A DNA stretch of 64,000 bases from Piezodorus guildinii (GCA_023052935.1 CM041292.1:109727147-109791146), one strand, 5' to 3'. Counted from the stretch's first letter, positions 18,851-31,914 are shown. Notes: a model not told the origin generated them from the sequence alone. Made by a program: numbers and translations.

Positions 18851-20688
18851 ATTAATTGTTTAATATTAAAATTATTTAATTATGAGCTCCCCTCAGTATC
18901 CTCAATACATTACAATATTATAATTATAAAATGCCGCCACTTTTTATTCCAACCAGTTTGAGGTAACAGACAAAAAAAAAAAAGGTTGTTCTACAAGTTG
19001 GCTAAAATGTAAAATACACATTGAAAATTTTCTTCTTATAATACGCATTTTATAATACGCCAGCTCTGGGACTGTAAAGTATCTGTTTATATTTGTCGTC
19101 CATCGCAAACAGTTTATCTGCATATTTTCATCGTACAATAATGGTGCGGAACGTTCTAATACTTAGTGTAAATCCAAAAAGTTAGTGTTTCTTTTTTAAA
19201 AACCGTTGTTGTGATCTAAACACAATAGAATTTAGCGTATCGGATACTGCTCGATCCAAAGACTGTGAATACATTCCAATATTGTTAATGAAAACAGTTC
19301 AGTTGAAGTGCCTACCATAGTGTTTTTGAGCTTCATACACCAAAATAATATAATCAAGACATAACTGTTGATCGCCTATAAGAGTAAAGTATCCTTATCA
19401 AATCCAACCAACGTATTAAGTTGGTTAGGTTGTAAGAAATTCAAATCCAATTATTTATCATTCATAATTATTATTCTAGAAAATTATATGCTTGCTAAAA
19501 TCCATTGCTATTGCATTAATCACACAAAGTCAATGCATCCTAATTAGCTTTACAAATGTTCATAAAAAGTTCTTCACCAAGAGTTTTTCATTCAATAGTT
19601 ATTGACTAAAAGTTAAAAATGATTCCCGAAGGTTCCACCTTCCGATATTTGTTATTTTATTTACACCTTTTACCAAAATTCATTTTCAATTGGAGGAAAA
19701 AGAATATGACATGATCAAATATCAAAATAAGAAAACTATGGGAGAGAATGTGGAGGATAACGTCTATAAGATATTTCTACCGCTTCGGAAATAAATTGCC
19801 CGACCATTTTCATTCATTATTAATTTTCTATTCAGAACTTTTAAAACAAATGGGTGGAAGTTCACCGGTCAAAGAATGAATTTCTTGAAAATAATTCTTA
19901 TTGCTTTAGATGGTTATGAAAACATGAAAAATTATGTCAATTTGTTATTTCTTAAAGTGGCTGGACTGCCAAAACAGGCGTTTTTCCAAGATTTATTTAC
20001 TCTCTTCGAACAAATTCTGGTCCAATTATTTCAATCTTCCGGCTGTTACCTAGAAAGAAACTACTAAATGCTCCCTTGATGTCATGTAGTTTTAAGAGAA
20101 CCCTTAAATTTATATGTAAAAGCAAGAGCCTCTCACAAAAGGAATTTTACTGACGGAAAACAGCCATAGCAAAAAAAGACAGAATACATTTAACTTTGAA
20201 CTTTCATTTTAAGATATACCAAATTTTTAAGCAACATTTTTTTCAATGATAATTTTAAGAGTGACGTTAAAAGATAATATACCTGATTATTTTTGATAAA
20301 GATTCCATACATTATATTGAGCCCCAGCATGATACTGTCAACCCAATTAAATTTACATATACCCATTTCTGAATATCAATGGTTCCCATCTGGTGGTTCG
20401 CAGACAATGTCATAGAGGAATTATTTTAAATTAAGTTAATGTAAAATATTTGTGAAGCCTTGGCTTTTAATAAAAATCACAATCTCTAAACAAATTTAAT
20501 ATTCTAAGCGGTATGAATGTTTTTGTTTCTTGCTACTGTTTACAATTACAATCTTAAAATTGACCATTTTCTAACATTTCTAAAATAATGAGCTTAAAGA
20601 GCAGATGTATGGTAGAAGATAATGAACAATATTTTATTTCTTTATGAGTATCTTAATTAAGAACTACTTGTTTTATATTTTATGTTAT
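18851..20688. other. No gene recognised
   Basis: AT-rich DNA with frames of 60-65 codons that show no domains. Confidence 0.4.
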
Positions 20689-21000
20689 TTTTATTTAATT
20701 AACGTCATTTTTTGCTACTGTGACTATCAAACGATATTGAAGTGGAAGTCTTACATTTTGTCTATCTAGTTATAATTAAGCCGTAAGGAGTGATGACCCT
20801 ACCCTATATAATCTCATCGAGAATTGTAAGTATAATCTCCAACCCTAAATGGCCTGTCGCGCCAGAAAAAAAGAAAAAAAAAGGTTTAATTAGGATAGGG
20901 ATCCTTAACGCGTACCCGACTTAGCACAGGCTCTTGACCACCATTTTAAGTTCCCTCTGAAGGACCACATAACGAAGTACTTTTCACACCCTTTAAAAAA
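20689..21000 (-). mobile_element. SINE family A, copy 2, split by a SINE-B piece
   Basis: The left part (20689-20775) carries AACGTCATTTTTTGCTACTG and the right part (20881-21000) carries GGTTTAATTAGGATAGGGAT and CACAGGCTCTTGACCACCAT. Together they match the uninterrupted copy at 36435-36690 in order and strand. The material between them is family B. The bases at the break (GTTATAATTAAG and GGTTTAATTAGG) look like a worn target-site duplication. Confidence 0.7.
20776..20880 (+). mobile_element. SINE family B 3' fragment nested in SINE A
   Basis: CGTAAGGAGTGATGACCCTA and GCCTGTCGCGCCAG align with the 3' part of the family B copy at 13565-13680. An A-rich tail follows. The tRNA-like head is absent, so this insertion is 5' truncated. 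Confidence 0.7.
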
Positions 21001-22019
21001 ATCTTGTACGATCTGAAAGGTTCAACTTTGAGTTATTCATTGTATTGCGGATTGAAGTAATCTCCTAGTGTCTGGTTCTTTTTTCTTCGTTTCCATTTCC
21101 CCAACTAGAACATTTCTGGAAGGTAGTTTTAGTAGATGTGTTTCGCGTGCGAACTGGTTGGTGTAGCCATATATATATAATATTTAGAATTTAGGGGGTC
21201 CTTACCGTTGTAGTGATTGTGTAAAGGCGCGAAAATGTTTTGTTGCGAACTACTACTGTTCTTGCTCAAGCCTTAAGCTATGTAACCTCTTCATAGGGCT
21301 TATCTTCTTTCAGGTTATATATCGTGTATATACAGTACTTTATCTTATAAAAAATCATTTAAAAGCATTAATAACTAATCACCTAGTTCTAATATAAAAA
21401 AACCATAAACGAATGGCTCTCCAGAATGTGAAAATCTCTCATTTATAGAAAAAGTGACTTATACCATTTTTCCATCTGAGTTTCGACACTAGTGAGGTAG
21501 TTAATACATTTGTTGTTAGTAGTATTTTAAATTGGCTATTATTTATTTTTTTCTTTGGTGATTATTTTATGAGGAGAGGAGACAGCTCATTTTCTCTACC
21601 TCTATTTAGACCTGCCATTGGATATAACAAAACATTTTCGGTACCAATAATATTTAATTTAGGGAATCTGTTTTTGTTTTTTTATTTTAACAAGGTACCT
21701 GTCTCCTTGGAACTCAGGTTTTTATTTTTTTTCCGGTAGCTTAGCATTGTCTATATTGGCTCCAGTGGACTGAAGAACCTTACCTACACCGGGAGAGGCG
21801 CTCGTTAGGACGGTCACCGTTAGGTAGTGAGTGACCTGTCACTTGGCTGCCACTCATCCTAGTCTTTACCAGGGTGGGCCACCCTCAACTTCCATATCAA
21901 TAATTACTACTCTTATATCCTCAAGTATCGCAACTAATATCTTTCAAAGTGTAATCTAATCAATGGATAACATTTTTTTTATTTCATTTCCTTCTATAAA
22001 TAAAATAAAAACCTATAAC
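21001..22019. other. No gene recognised; GC-richer patch near 21730-21890
   Basis: AT-rich DNA except for a moderate-GC patch (CCTACACCGGGAGAGGCGCT) without a frame or a recognised repeat. Confidence 0.4.
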
Positions 22020-22270
22020 CTCTTCAATCATATCCATGATGTTTCTAGGCTCTACCATGCAATGAGGTGGTTAGGCAGATATGACACTCAGCTTTCAGAG
22101 TCCTATCCCTCCTCATTTTTGGGGTTCCCGCTTACAGAGGCTGGGTGTACCCCAGGAGGATCTCTTTATCCCTCGGTCGCTCCATGGCTAAAATAACAGA
22201 ATGAATAATTTGTCTGTCACAATCGGGATTTAAACATGAGCCCTCGAGTATACTCTTATTAGAAACTAGT
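22020..22270 (-). mobile_element. SINE-like repeat, family C, copy 1
   Basis: Aligns with 50640-50890. Shared blocks are GGGTGTACCCCAGGAGGATC (there TGTGTATGCCCCAGAGGGTC), TCTTTATCCC and GGCTAAAATAACAGAAT. The right end, read in reverse, would be the tRNA-like head but is worn here. A 77-codon plus-strand frame across it is a chance frame. Confidence 0.6.
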
Positions 22271-22631
22271 AATAGAATCCAAAAAGTTACATTAAAAAAA
22301 TTAATTTATTGATTAATTATTTAATATTTACACACAATATTACTACGACTTTCCCTGCTTATAGTCTATTTTGTGATAATACTCTATTTTCTACGTATTT
22401 TTTAATTAATGACAATTTTTACTTTATTAAGACTACTTAATAAGTTATTTTAATGTTTTGTTTTATACCTTATCTTTTTGCTTATTTTTTGTTTTCATTT
22501 GATCATGTTAACTTATGTGTAAGTTCCCCTAGTTCACTCTCACCTTTATTTTTTTTTTAGGATTGAGCTGCAAATGAGCATTTAACATAGCGCTGTATAA
22601 CATCATATAACATAAAATTATTGATAAATAA
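22271..22631. other. No gene recognised
   Basis: AT-rich DNA with nothing supportable. Confidence 0.4.
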
Positions 22632-23095
22632 CCTGGTGCGCGCAACACAGGACTTTCACTTACCGTCATTGCTAAAATCAATTTAAGGATTTATAAATAT
22701 ATTTAGAGGTTAAAAGTAATAAATTTATAAAGAATTTATCAAATTGAATTTCAACAGAAACATGTGATTTATTAAATAATCTATTATATTTTTAAAATGT
22801 GCCAAATGTATACTATAAAGTGGCTCTTATAGTTAGCCGATATTGATGAAAAAGTTGCTGTAACATCTCGGGCGTATAGTTGTCTTAAATATGAAGTTTC
22901 AGTTGCGTACGGCTTCTAGTTTTTGCGCTAGTCTTAACACACACACACACACACACTCACAGGGATACACACATACCTTTTTGCGGTACTTTGTTATTTG
23001 CACTCAGAGGCCTTAAAAACGTGTATTCCCGGTGATAACTAGAATTAGTAAATTTTCACGATCGCAATAATTTCATACAAAACAAGTTGAAAGTG
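22632..23095 (+). repeat. Dispersed repeat family D, copy 2 (internally shortened)
   Basis: Begins CTGGTGCGCGCAACACAGGA and ACTTTCACTTACC, and ends near GTTGAAAGTGAAA. It keeps the family's inner block TGATGAAAAAGTTGCTGTAA with ATCTCGGGCG, and an (AC)n run (about 22938-22962). At ~460 bp it lacks about half of the longer copies. Confidence 0.75.
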
Positions 23096-23614
23096 AAAAA
23101 AATAAAAATGTAAATTCTTAAAATGTATGCTAAAAAAAGAAACAATAAAACGATGTCATTATATACGCTGTGTGAAGAAGCCACCATAAACATTTGGGCA
23201 GCACTGTTTTGTTATATATTATTAACAAAATAAAGCATATATCCTGCCTGTTGCGAAGAACCTTATTTTATTTATAACTATTAAAATATTATTTTAATTT
23301 TATTAAAAATTGTTTAAACGGTACACTTTTCGTTCTGACGTCGCTTTAAATTTTATTTTTTAGGTTCTATTGAAGTAATTTTAAATTATGTAAAAATATT
23401 TTATATTAAATAATATTTAATTTTATAATAATATTCATTTTAAAAACTTACCTCATAAGGTTAATTTTTGACAGTGCGATCAAAACTGTAACTTACATTA
23501 TGTATTGTACGTTGTATGGTAATCAAGTCGAGCTTTATATGTTGACGGTTGATTCTAATTAATGACTAGTTGTTACCTTCTAGTTTAAATTTCTTTGTTC
23601 ATTTTTTTCTCCTT
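23096..23614. other. No gene recognised
   Basis: Very AT-rich DNA with no supportable feature. Confidence 0.4.
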
Positions 23615-23860
23615 TAAATTAGTATAAAATTATAAAAAGTCATAAAGATGTATTTTGGCGGGAGTTGCTGTTAGGAGAGCGGTAGTAGAAGAGGTAGAGG
23701 TGGGTGGAGGGGATGGGAGCCGGGACTCAGTCACAGACCTGCCTTTGTTGGGGTAATTTGTGCCGTCCGTGGATCTTCTACTCCGCGTCTATATCCTCGT
23801 ACGAAGCTTCATACTGACCACACTGCCACTCACACCCGCCCGTTCCCGGTGCACGGTATG
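23615..23860 (+). promoter_or_regulatory. Candidate promoter and untranslated first exon
   Basis: TATAAAATTATAAAAAG (about 23622-23639) precedes a ~200-bp segment of clearly higher G+C, including purine-rich GAGAGCGGTAGTAGAAGAGG and GGTGGGTGGAGGGGATGGGA. It closes at GTGCACGGTATGTAG, where G|GTATGT is a good splice donor. TATA box, initiator distance, GC-richer exon-like body and donor fit a non-coding first exon. No initiator or downstream exon could be confirmed, and a worn repeat could look the same. Confidence 0.25.
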
Positions 23861-26800
23861 TAGCCCATCATGTCAAGTAACTGTTTACATTCCTTTTCTT
23901 CAAGGTTGTAGCCTTGGTGGATATATTTACCTTGGACGAGCTATGTTATACTTGTTCATTTCCCGTTCACAAAATATCTCCTCAACTTTTTTTGTTTTTA
24001 ATAATCCGCTTAATCTTCAATAGGATGGGTAAAATCCAACGTCAAAACACTCGAGCCTTATCAGTACGTTATCTCATGAGCACTCTTATGCCACATGATT
24101 GCTTTATCAGCCGTGTGAGCTCTATAAGCTTGATATATTCTTATTACAATTTGTATTAATTAAAAGTATTTATAGACTGATGAGTTGATGTACAGTTCTC
24201 AGTCAACAAGTGTCTATCATATTCAACTGTCATTCTAGTTTAAATATATAATTGCCTGAATTAATATGTTGCTGTTGCACCTAAAAGTTTCAAACAGTTA
24301 TAAATTATATTAAAAACATAAACAACAGGAAAAAATAATTAGGTATCTAACTAACACTCGTCTTAAAACCATATACACCACTTTGATATTAAAATTTATA
24401 ATCGTCGCCTAAGTTGTTTATAAAGCATAATTTTCTTCGTGAATAATGTTTTGAAACTACTACTGTGTTATCTCAGCGTCAAGCGGTTTATTAAAATACA
24501 CTTTTATCTCTTTAAACTTTATGAACCGCCTAAATTTTTGATTACACATTTTCACCTAGTGTAGCATAATTTGACTCTGGGATAGTTTTTGTTATAAATA
24601 ATTATATTTTAACTATCCCTAAAGTGTCTAAAACAGAATAATATCTGATTTCTAAAAAACAAAACATATATATCACTTCAAAACCTTATATACCACCTTT
24701 TTTTAATTTATATTTCACGTTTTACTATTTTTTTATTAATTTTTAAAGGTTAGATAATAAATCGCAAGTATATTATCATTTATTTTATTCTATAAACAAT
24801 TAATATGAGTCCTCATAATTTGTTTATATTAAACCTCTATACATAATTCATGTATTTGTTTTATTTATGATTATTGCGTACTATAATTATACTTATAAAT
24901 TAATTCTGTTCTTGAATATTCATATAACACGATTCCTAAATAAATAATAACATAGACGAACCTAAGATATTACGGTTTTCGGCCATTTGACAGTGTTGAC
25001 ACTGAACTTATATCTTGTTACATATTTCTAGGTGTATTCTGAAATTTATATTTTTCCTATTGACAGTATCAGTGTAACTTTCATATCTTCTGTGTATTAT
25101 GGGTATCTGGGCGTTTTAGAACAATAGTCCAGATTGCCTATCTTATCGAAAATGAACTGTTGATTTAATAAAAATGCAGTATCTGACTGCGTTACCCTAT
25201 ATCGTTCAAATTTGACATAGAGAAAAAATAATATTAAATATCATATAATCCGATACTTTGTATGGTTTAGTTCATCCTCAAAACTAAAAAAATCTATTGT
25301 TACATTCACATAAGTACTACTGATAAGATGATTTTTTTAAATTTAAGTTAAATAAATAAACAAGCAAATAAAAGTATATAAATATAACGGTGACAGGTAT
25401 TAGCTGCATAAAAAGGATTATGTTCTTATAAGTTGTGGTATACTAATGATATGGGTTGCACTGGTTTTTAAATAAAAAACATACATAACAACACCAAAAT
25501 ACTAATATTAATATTATTAAAAACATAAATAATTACACTCCCAAAAATTAAAAGATTGTATAATTGTTGATTACATTTAATAAATTAAAAATCGGCAGAG
25601 ATTACTAAAAAATATCTTAAAATACCTTCAGAGGTGAAAAAATAGAAATATTCTTGAAGTCTAATTGTAATTTTATAAAGTTTGAGTTTCCCAGTTTTAG
25701 AATAAAAAAAAATAGTTATGTTAGGATATTAAAGGTATACAAAAAATCTTTTACCACGGTACATAGTATTTTAATCAAAAAGTATTGGTTTTTATACTAC
25801 ATATATTTAATCTGATGAATTGTATGTCTGTATTGTATTATATTTATGTCCCTTCAATAAATAATCACAACTTTTTAGTATAGACTTGAGATAAAGAACT
25901 TTGTTGATTTCATTTTAACCGTTTCAGTATTTCAGAGGATTTAGTGTTTCTTCATCTGTATAATCCTTTTGAGAGTCCTAAAAAGGGGTTTTCCTTTATA
26001 TGAGATGGTTATAAGCGTGACTTTGTTTGTTGTCTACATTTGTTGTTATGTTTTAATAATGTATAATTTATTTTATTTCCGTTCACCGTATTCAAGCCTT
26101 CCACATTTACACAGCTTCAAAAAGAAAACCCACATAGCAACAAAATCCTTTACTTTTATAATCGTCTAATGCTAAATTAGGAATGAATTATTATTATGAG
26201 AATCTAAATTCACGAAGAAATTTAAAGTACATACTAGTATGTCTTTATTTATTATGTAAATATAAATTATTTCTCTTTTACTAGTACAAACTGCTATTTT
26301 CTTAAAACATTTATTTCCACTCCTTCCTGGAAATCCAAAGAACGGTCAAATAAATTAATAAATCCCATTAGGTTCGATAGGGATAAACATAATAATATGG
26401 AAATAGATTTATAAAAGTTAAATAAAGACATTTTCTAACACATTGATATTTTTTCATATTAATTTTTATTTTTAATTAGAAAAAAAATCATTTATTTTAC
26501 TTTCATTCCATGGTACAAGTGTTATTTTTTTAGCCTTAAAAATTATATTAATATCGTACTACAAATAATAAATAATAGATTTTCAACTATATCAAATTAA
26601 TGAGAGATTTATGCTTTTATTGTAAAATTTCCTAGAATGGAATTTCTGCATTTTTGAAACAGCTTTAGTTTCACCTTCATACATAAATTATAATTCCCCA
26701 CCCGAGCATCCAAAACAATTAGATCCATCCTCATCATGTACACCAGTCAGTTTCTATAAATTCATTAATGCCCTTTGAAAAATAGCTTTTGTGAAGTTTT

Positions 26801-27825
26801 ATATTTGAATTCTAGATGATTATCGATTCAACATTATTTACTGTTTTTTTACAATTAATTAACACATTATACAAACTTTATGTAAATCTGGTTCGAAAGT
26901 TTCGTAGACTTAAGCCTAAAAAATTAATTCATTCGCAAAAATGCACTAGTTATGCTCTTAAATTTTCTATATTTCATATTGAATCCCATACATACACACA
27001 TTTATGTCTATATGTTTGTATTTGTATATAACTTTAAATTTCCAATTTATCTGTTAAGTACGATAGTAGATTATATAATATTCAAGATGTAAATGGATGG
27101 AAACAGAATGATTAGTTTTTCATGAGTGACATTGCCCTCCATATAGGATTCTGTCATGACTGCTTTCGACATTGGTCCATCACATTGAATTTATAAGTGA
27201 TATATGATATTCAAACAGAAAAAAAATAACACCGAAGTAATTCATACTTCAGAGCACTTAGTAATAACTCTTCTAGGAAATACTAGAATATATTGACTGA
27301 TGAATTTCGAACAAACCGTTTGTATAAATAAAATAATTTTTAAATTTAATCATTAAATATAAATATACCTACTGCTTGATTTCATTAAAATATAACTTTA
27401 AGGCTAGATTGAAAAAAAAAATAGCTCTACTTTAATAAAATATAAAGCTCGTTCGTTTCCTAATTCGTAGTAATAAGACTATTATTAATTGCGCTGTTTA
27501 ATTATTAAATAAAAAATCTATTTTTTGGCATAGCTATTTCAGAGGTACCGTTCCGTTAACTAAATGATAAAAACTAAATATTTGTGAGGAGTAAACTAAA
27601 TTTAAATTTTCGTTAGTAATTATTGGCCAATATTTTTAAATATCTCATAGGGATAAAATGTGTTTTATAAAAAATTACCACGATTTTATCCCGGCTTAAT
27701 CAAGACATTTTTTTGTAGCAAACAAAACCCTTTCCTCACAAAATTTAAAATTAAATTTAAAAATGTATTAATACGGGGTTGAAGTATACCGTAATGTTTG
27801 CTACATTATTATATAGATATAAAAA
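23861..27825. other. Long AT-rich tract without recognised features
   Basis: Nearly 4 kb of very AT-rich DNA. Frames of 60-87 codons are Ile, Phe, Tyr and Lys rich with no domain. This is the quietest part of the window and could be intronic. Confidence 0.45.
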
Positions 27826-28780
27826 TCTGGTGCGCGCAACACACGACTTTCACTTACCCCAGTTATTAAAATCAATTTTAGAATTTTTAAATACAGTCGG
27901 AGGTGAAAAGGGTAAAAGCATTAATTACATTGAACTAAGAGAGAAACACATATTTTATTAAATAAACCTTTATATTATTATCGACAATTAGTTAGTTTTT
28001 TCGGCTTTGTATCACTCTAAACTAACTTTTACAGTTTTGTGTATAATATAATATTTTTCTAAAACCAACATCTATATTACTTGTCCATTAAATTGTATTA
28101 AAAAAATATGTTTGCTATTTTCTCATTTTCTTGGGTTTCGAATTCGTTCTACTTACGTATGTACCCGTTTTTTATCAATGGTAATCAGATGATATGGTTA
28201 ATGTTTTCGAATCTACAAAATTAAAGGTACTTTGAAGAAGAAAAATTAAAATATCGGCATTTCATACCTGTCAGGCTATTTCAATCGGAATGAAACCTAT
28301 GTGAAATTAACGCCCATTAATCGATATAGCGAGTTAATTAAAAATCGTTACCAGATTTATAAAAAATCGTCCCTTGTGATAGCTTAGTACACTTATTATT
28401 ACAGATGATTATCATAGTATAGCTAAAGATATCATTAAGGAAGGTGGTCGAACAGGCGCTAGAGCTGACACAGATAAGTCTTTTGGTATCCTCTGCGAGG
28501 GTGCAAAATGCATGGCATAAATTTCCTTTTCTGGCTTGTCAATTTTGATGAAAAAGTTGCTGTAGCATCTCGTATATATTTTTGTCTTAAATATGATATT
28601 TCAGTTTTAATTCTCGTGTTAGACTTACCACACACACAAGGACCTTTTCGCGCGACTTGGTTATTTGGACTCGGGGACCTTATAACGTGTATTTTCGTTG
28701 AAAACTAGAATTAAAAAATTTTCAAAATCATAATACTTTCAATTGCTACATATTTCATATAGGTAAGTGATGGTAAAAAT
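27826..28780 (+). repeat. Dispersed repeat family D, copy 3 (near full length, with insertion)
   Basis: Begins TCTGGTGCGCGCAACACACG and ACTTTCACTTACC, and ends with ATAGGTAAGTGATGGTAAAA. The inner blocks are in family order: the GTCGGAGGTGAAAAGG region, the 'cggcatttcatacctgtcag' block, TGATGAAAAAGTTGCTGTAG, and CGTGTATTTTCGTTGAAAAC. A ~130-bp piece (segment E) interrupts it at 28370-28505. Subterminal ACTTTCACTTACC and GGTAAGTGATGGT are roughly inverted. Confidence 0.75.
28370..28505 (+). repeat. Repeat segment E, copy 2, inserted in family D
   Basis: This piece is absent from the 46.8-kb copy of family D at the same place and matches 13275-13392 in reverse. After TTATTATTACAG, which resembles a splice acceptor, one frame stays open for about 40 codons: DDYHSIAKDIIKEGGRTG, then ARADTDKSFGILCEG. 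Agreement of the two copies at the peptide level hints at a coding origin. The protein is not recognised. Confidence 0.5.
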
Positions 28781-29572
28781 TTATGAAACTGGTCAATTTA
28801 TTTAAGAAATCTTTTGCGCCTACCACACAACTTTTATTTCCTTCCCTGCTTGAAATAAATATTAGTGCATTTAAATTTAGTAGAAAAATAAGAAGTTAGA
28901 GTTTTCATAGACGTTCTATTTAGTCTTCATAGAAACGACTTGAAAAAATGTAAAGGTATAATTTATTCATTCCTGCAGTGACTTAATTTTATGTGGTTTT
29001 CGTCACTCTCCATTAACTTTGGCGTGATGCATCTTGTGCTTTCCATCTCTCGTTGTTCCGATTCTCAATCGGTTCTCACTGACAATTATTTAAAATAGAC
29101 AAAATTTAAGGTACTCAATCGGATTAAATGTTGATAATGTTGTCAGAATTTTCTTATGAGATTAAAACCTGCATTATATTTTAAAATATAAGAGTTCAAT
29201 CTACCTGAGAAAATCGTAAGCAGGGACAAAATTCGTAGTAAAAAATGGCTAATTCATAAAGTCGAGCTAAGTGAAAAATTAGCTAAGACATTTGTAATAA
29301 ATAAAACTTGAATATGTAATTTTTTTTTCTATATATAATTTTCGTTTATATATTTTAGTTATTTCCGTTCTAAATTATTAAATGATCGTGGCTTTCATTG
29401 AAAAATCTATCCATGATAAAATATCGATAATGCGCTTATTATATAAAGTATTTTGAAGATATGTAAATGTGATTTCGAACAAAAAATTAGTGTAGATTTT
29501 ATGTTTTATGTTTGAAAATTGTTATATAGTACCGTGTTTTTAATTAGAAACCGAATCAACGAACTATCTCTC
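28781..29572. other. No gene recognised
   Basis: AT-rich spacer between two oppositely oriented family D copies. Confidence 0.4.
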
Positions 29573-30447
29573 GTTACTTTATCTTACCTATATATGAAGT
29601 ATCGTGAAAATTTTCGAATTTGAATTTTCACCAGAAAACCACGTGTTAGAGTCTCTTGAGTACAAATGACCATGTCCTGCAAAAAGGTCTCTGTGTATGT
29701 GTGTATGTCTGTGTGTGGTAAGTCTAGATCAAAAACTAAAAGCTGTACGAAACTGAAATTTCACATTTAAAACAACTATACGCCCGAGATGTTACAGCAA
29801 CTTTTTCATCAAGATCAGCTAATCAGAAGAGCCACTTTGTTCTATACATTATGCACCTTTTCACGATTTTCTCAAAAACGGCTCTAACGATTTTGATTAT
29901 ACTCACTATATCGATATACAATTTTATGGGCCTCAATTTGATGTAGTTTTCATTCTAATTGAAATCGTCTGACAGGGCTTAAATGCCAAAATTTTAAGTA
30001 CCTCTGAAGTACCTTTAATTTTGTAGATTTCTAATAATTAGCAACATCATCTTATTAGCATTGATAAATAACGGTTAAATATGCAAATTGAGCTTATTTG
30101 TTAAACAATTAGGGGAAACAAGTGCAAACATATTTTTTTAATGTAATTTTTGAGTTTTTGAACATAAAAAGAGTAATATAGATTTATAATATACCTTTGG
30201 ATAGCTAAAGATTTAAGGAAAAATATTATCTTATACACAAAATTTTATAAGTTATTAGAGAGTGATGAAAAGCCGATAAAACTAACCGATTGTCGTGGAT
30301 AATAATATAGTAGATTATTTAATGAAACACATTTTTCTATTGAAACTATTTTAACAATTCATTATTATCTCTAAGTGTTTTTAAAAATTCTTAAATTTAT
30401 TATAACGTCGGAGGTAAGTGAAAATTGTGTGTTGCGAGCACCAGATT
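29573..30447 (-). repeat. Dispersed repeat family D, copy 4 (full length, reverse)
   Basis: Read in reverse it starts near 30447 with ATCTGGTGCTCGCAACACAC and ends near 29573 with ATATATAGGTAAGATAAAGT. All inner blocks of the family are present, including the block around CCCGAGATGTTACAGCAACT. This is the best reference copy at ~875 bp. No long frame exists on either strand, so the family is non-autonomous or non-mobile. Confidence 0.8.
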
Positions 30448-31849
30448 TCTTTTCATTCAATTTTAATGTATCTTTATTTTAATGATATCCGTGTATAGAA
30501 AAAAATCACTCTTTTGAATTAAATACGTCATTAAAGTCTCTGAGCGTTCCTTAAGGTGGCACGTACGACAGTAACTCTAACAGGTGTAACACGTTTAAGT
30601 AATATCGTGTTTAAAGATTGCCTGTTTTTTTAAGTAACCTATTATTTAACTTGTTAGAATAACAACCTTAGTAGCTGGAGCTCATTTTTTCCATCATTTT
30701 ATTTTTTATTTTTCGCAATTGTAATTAATGTATTAGTTCCAATAAGAAAATCAATGTAATGATAGCCACTTCTGTAGCGAGCAGCGTAACAGTGAAGTTA
30801 AAATCCAATGATTCAACTCGCATTTTTCGCTCCAGTAATTCATTTCATACTTTCTAATTATTGATGGGTTTGTAAATTATACAAGATGAGTTCTGAAGCA
30901 GTTAATAAATCACACTAACAACATGATAGTTCATATTAGCAATAAGTAAATCAAATAAAACAATGTTGCGAAGAATATTTGTATATCTTTAAATATCATA
31001 CAACAGAAAAAGTATTGTTACTTTCACATATAAGTCTATGCTACTTCAAGTATATAATAATAAGTCTTCGCTCAAGAAACTGTATTTTCTGACTTATTTT
31101 TTTATCCTTTTAATTTATTAATTTATGAGAACTAAAAATCTACCAAAATACAAACCTGATTTTATCTGCTTAAGATATCAAGTTTTAGGCTTTGTGCTAG
31201 GAGAAATTATTAATGCACTGTTTTCACAATACTATAATTATTACTAATAGATTTAACTTTCTCTCTTAACTGATTTTATTAATCTGTAAAGATTTTAATG
31301 TCATTACAAAAAAATAAATAGAATGAACATAGCATAAACATTATAAATATTAACAAAATAGAACGCAACTGTAAATAGTAATAAAATTTCTTGTTCTTAA
31401 TATATTCAATTACATTTAATGTATAGATATTGTTTGTATACATAGATATTGGCAATGTCTGATGGCATCTGAAAAATAAAAAATGTTAAGACAGGAATAT
31501 TCTGTAGCAGTTGTATTTTTTCAGTCCCTTCGATTTTTTTGTGGGTGAATCTTCGGTTCGGGTTGATCTTACTTTTAACAAAATGAAAACGAACCTCATC
31601 TAAATTGGTGCCTGAACGGTTCTAAATTACTTGAAATATTGCCCCTGGATACTTTTTTTTTTTTCATATGTATTTTAGAAAGTCACTAAATGTTTCGAAA
31701 TATTTAGCAGCTGCTTTACCGTTGGCCGATGCTCTTCGCATTTAAAACATACATTTTTAACGTTAATAAAACATGGCTTATGCGGTACCAATTTTTGTAT
31801 TTCTTTTATTATTCATAAATCGTTATACACTTTCTATATGTATATATGT
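30448..31849. other. No gene recognised
   Basis: AT-rich DNA with no supportable feature. Confidence 0.4.
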
Positions 31850-31868
31850 GTCTCTCTCTCTCTCTCTC

Positions 31869-31911
<43 letters not shown>

Positions 31912-31912
31912 A
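31850..31912. repeat. (TC)n and (TA)n compound microsatellite
   Basis: A TC run (31851-31869) followed by a TA run to about 31907. Confidence 0.95.
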
Positions 31913-31914
31913 CA

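Noticed and set aside
28508..28708. 66-codon frame (and 47427-47642) as a conserved gene
   Set aside because: Both lie in the same part of repeat family D. Their similarity reflects the repeat, and stops differ among copies.
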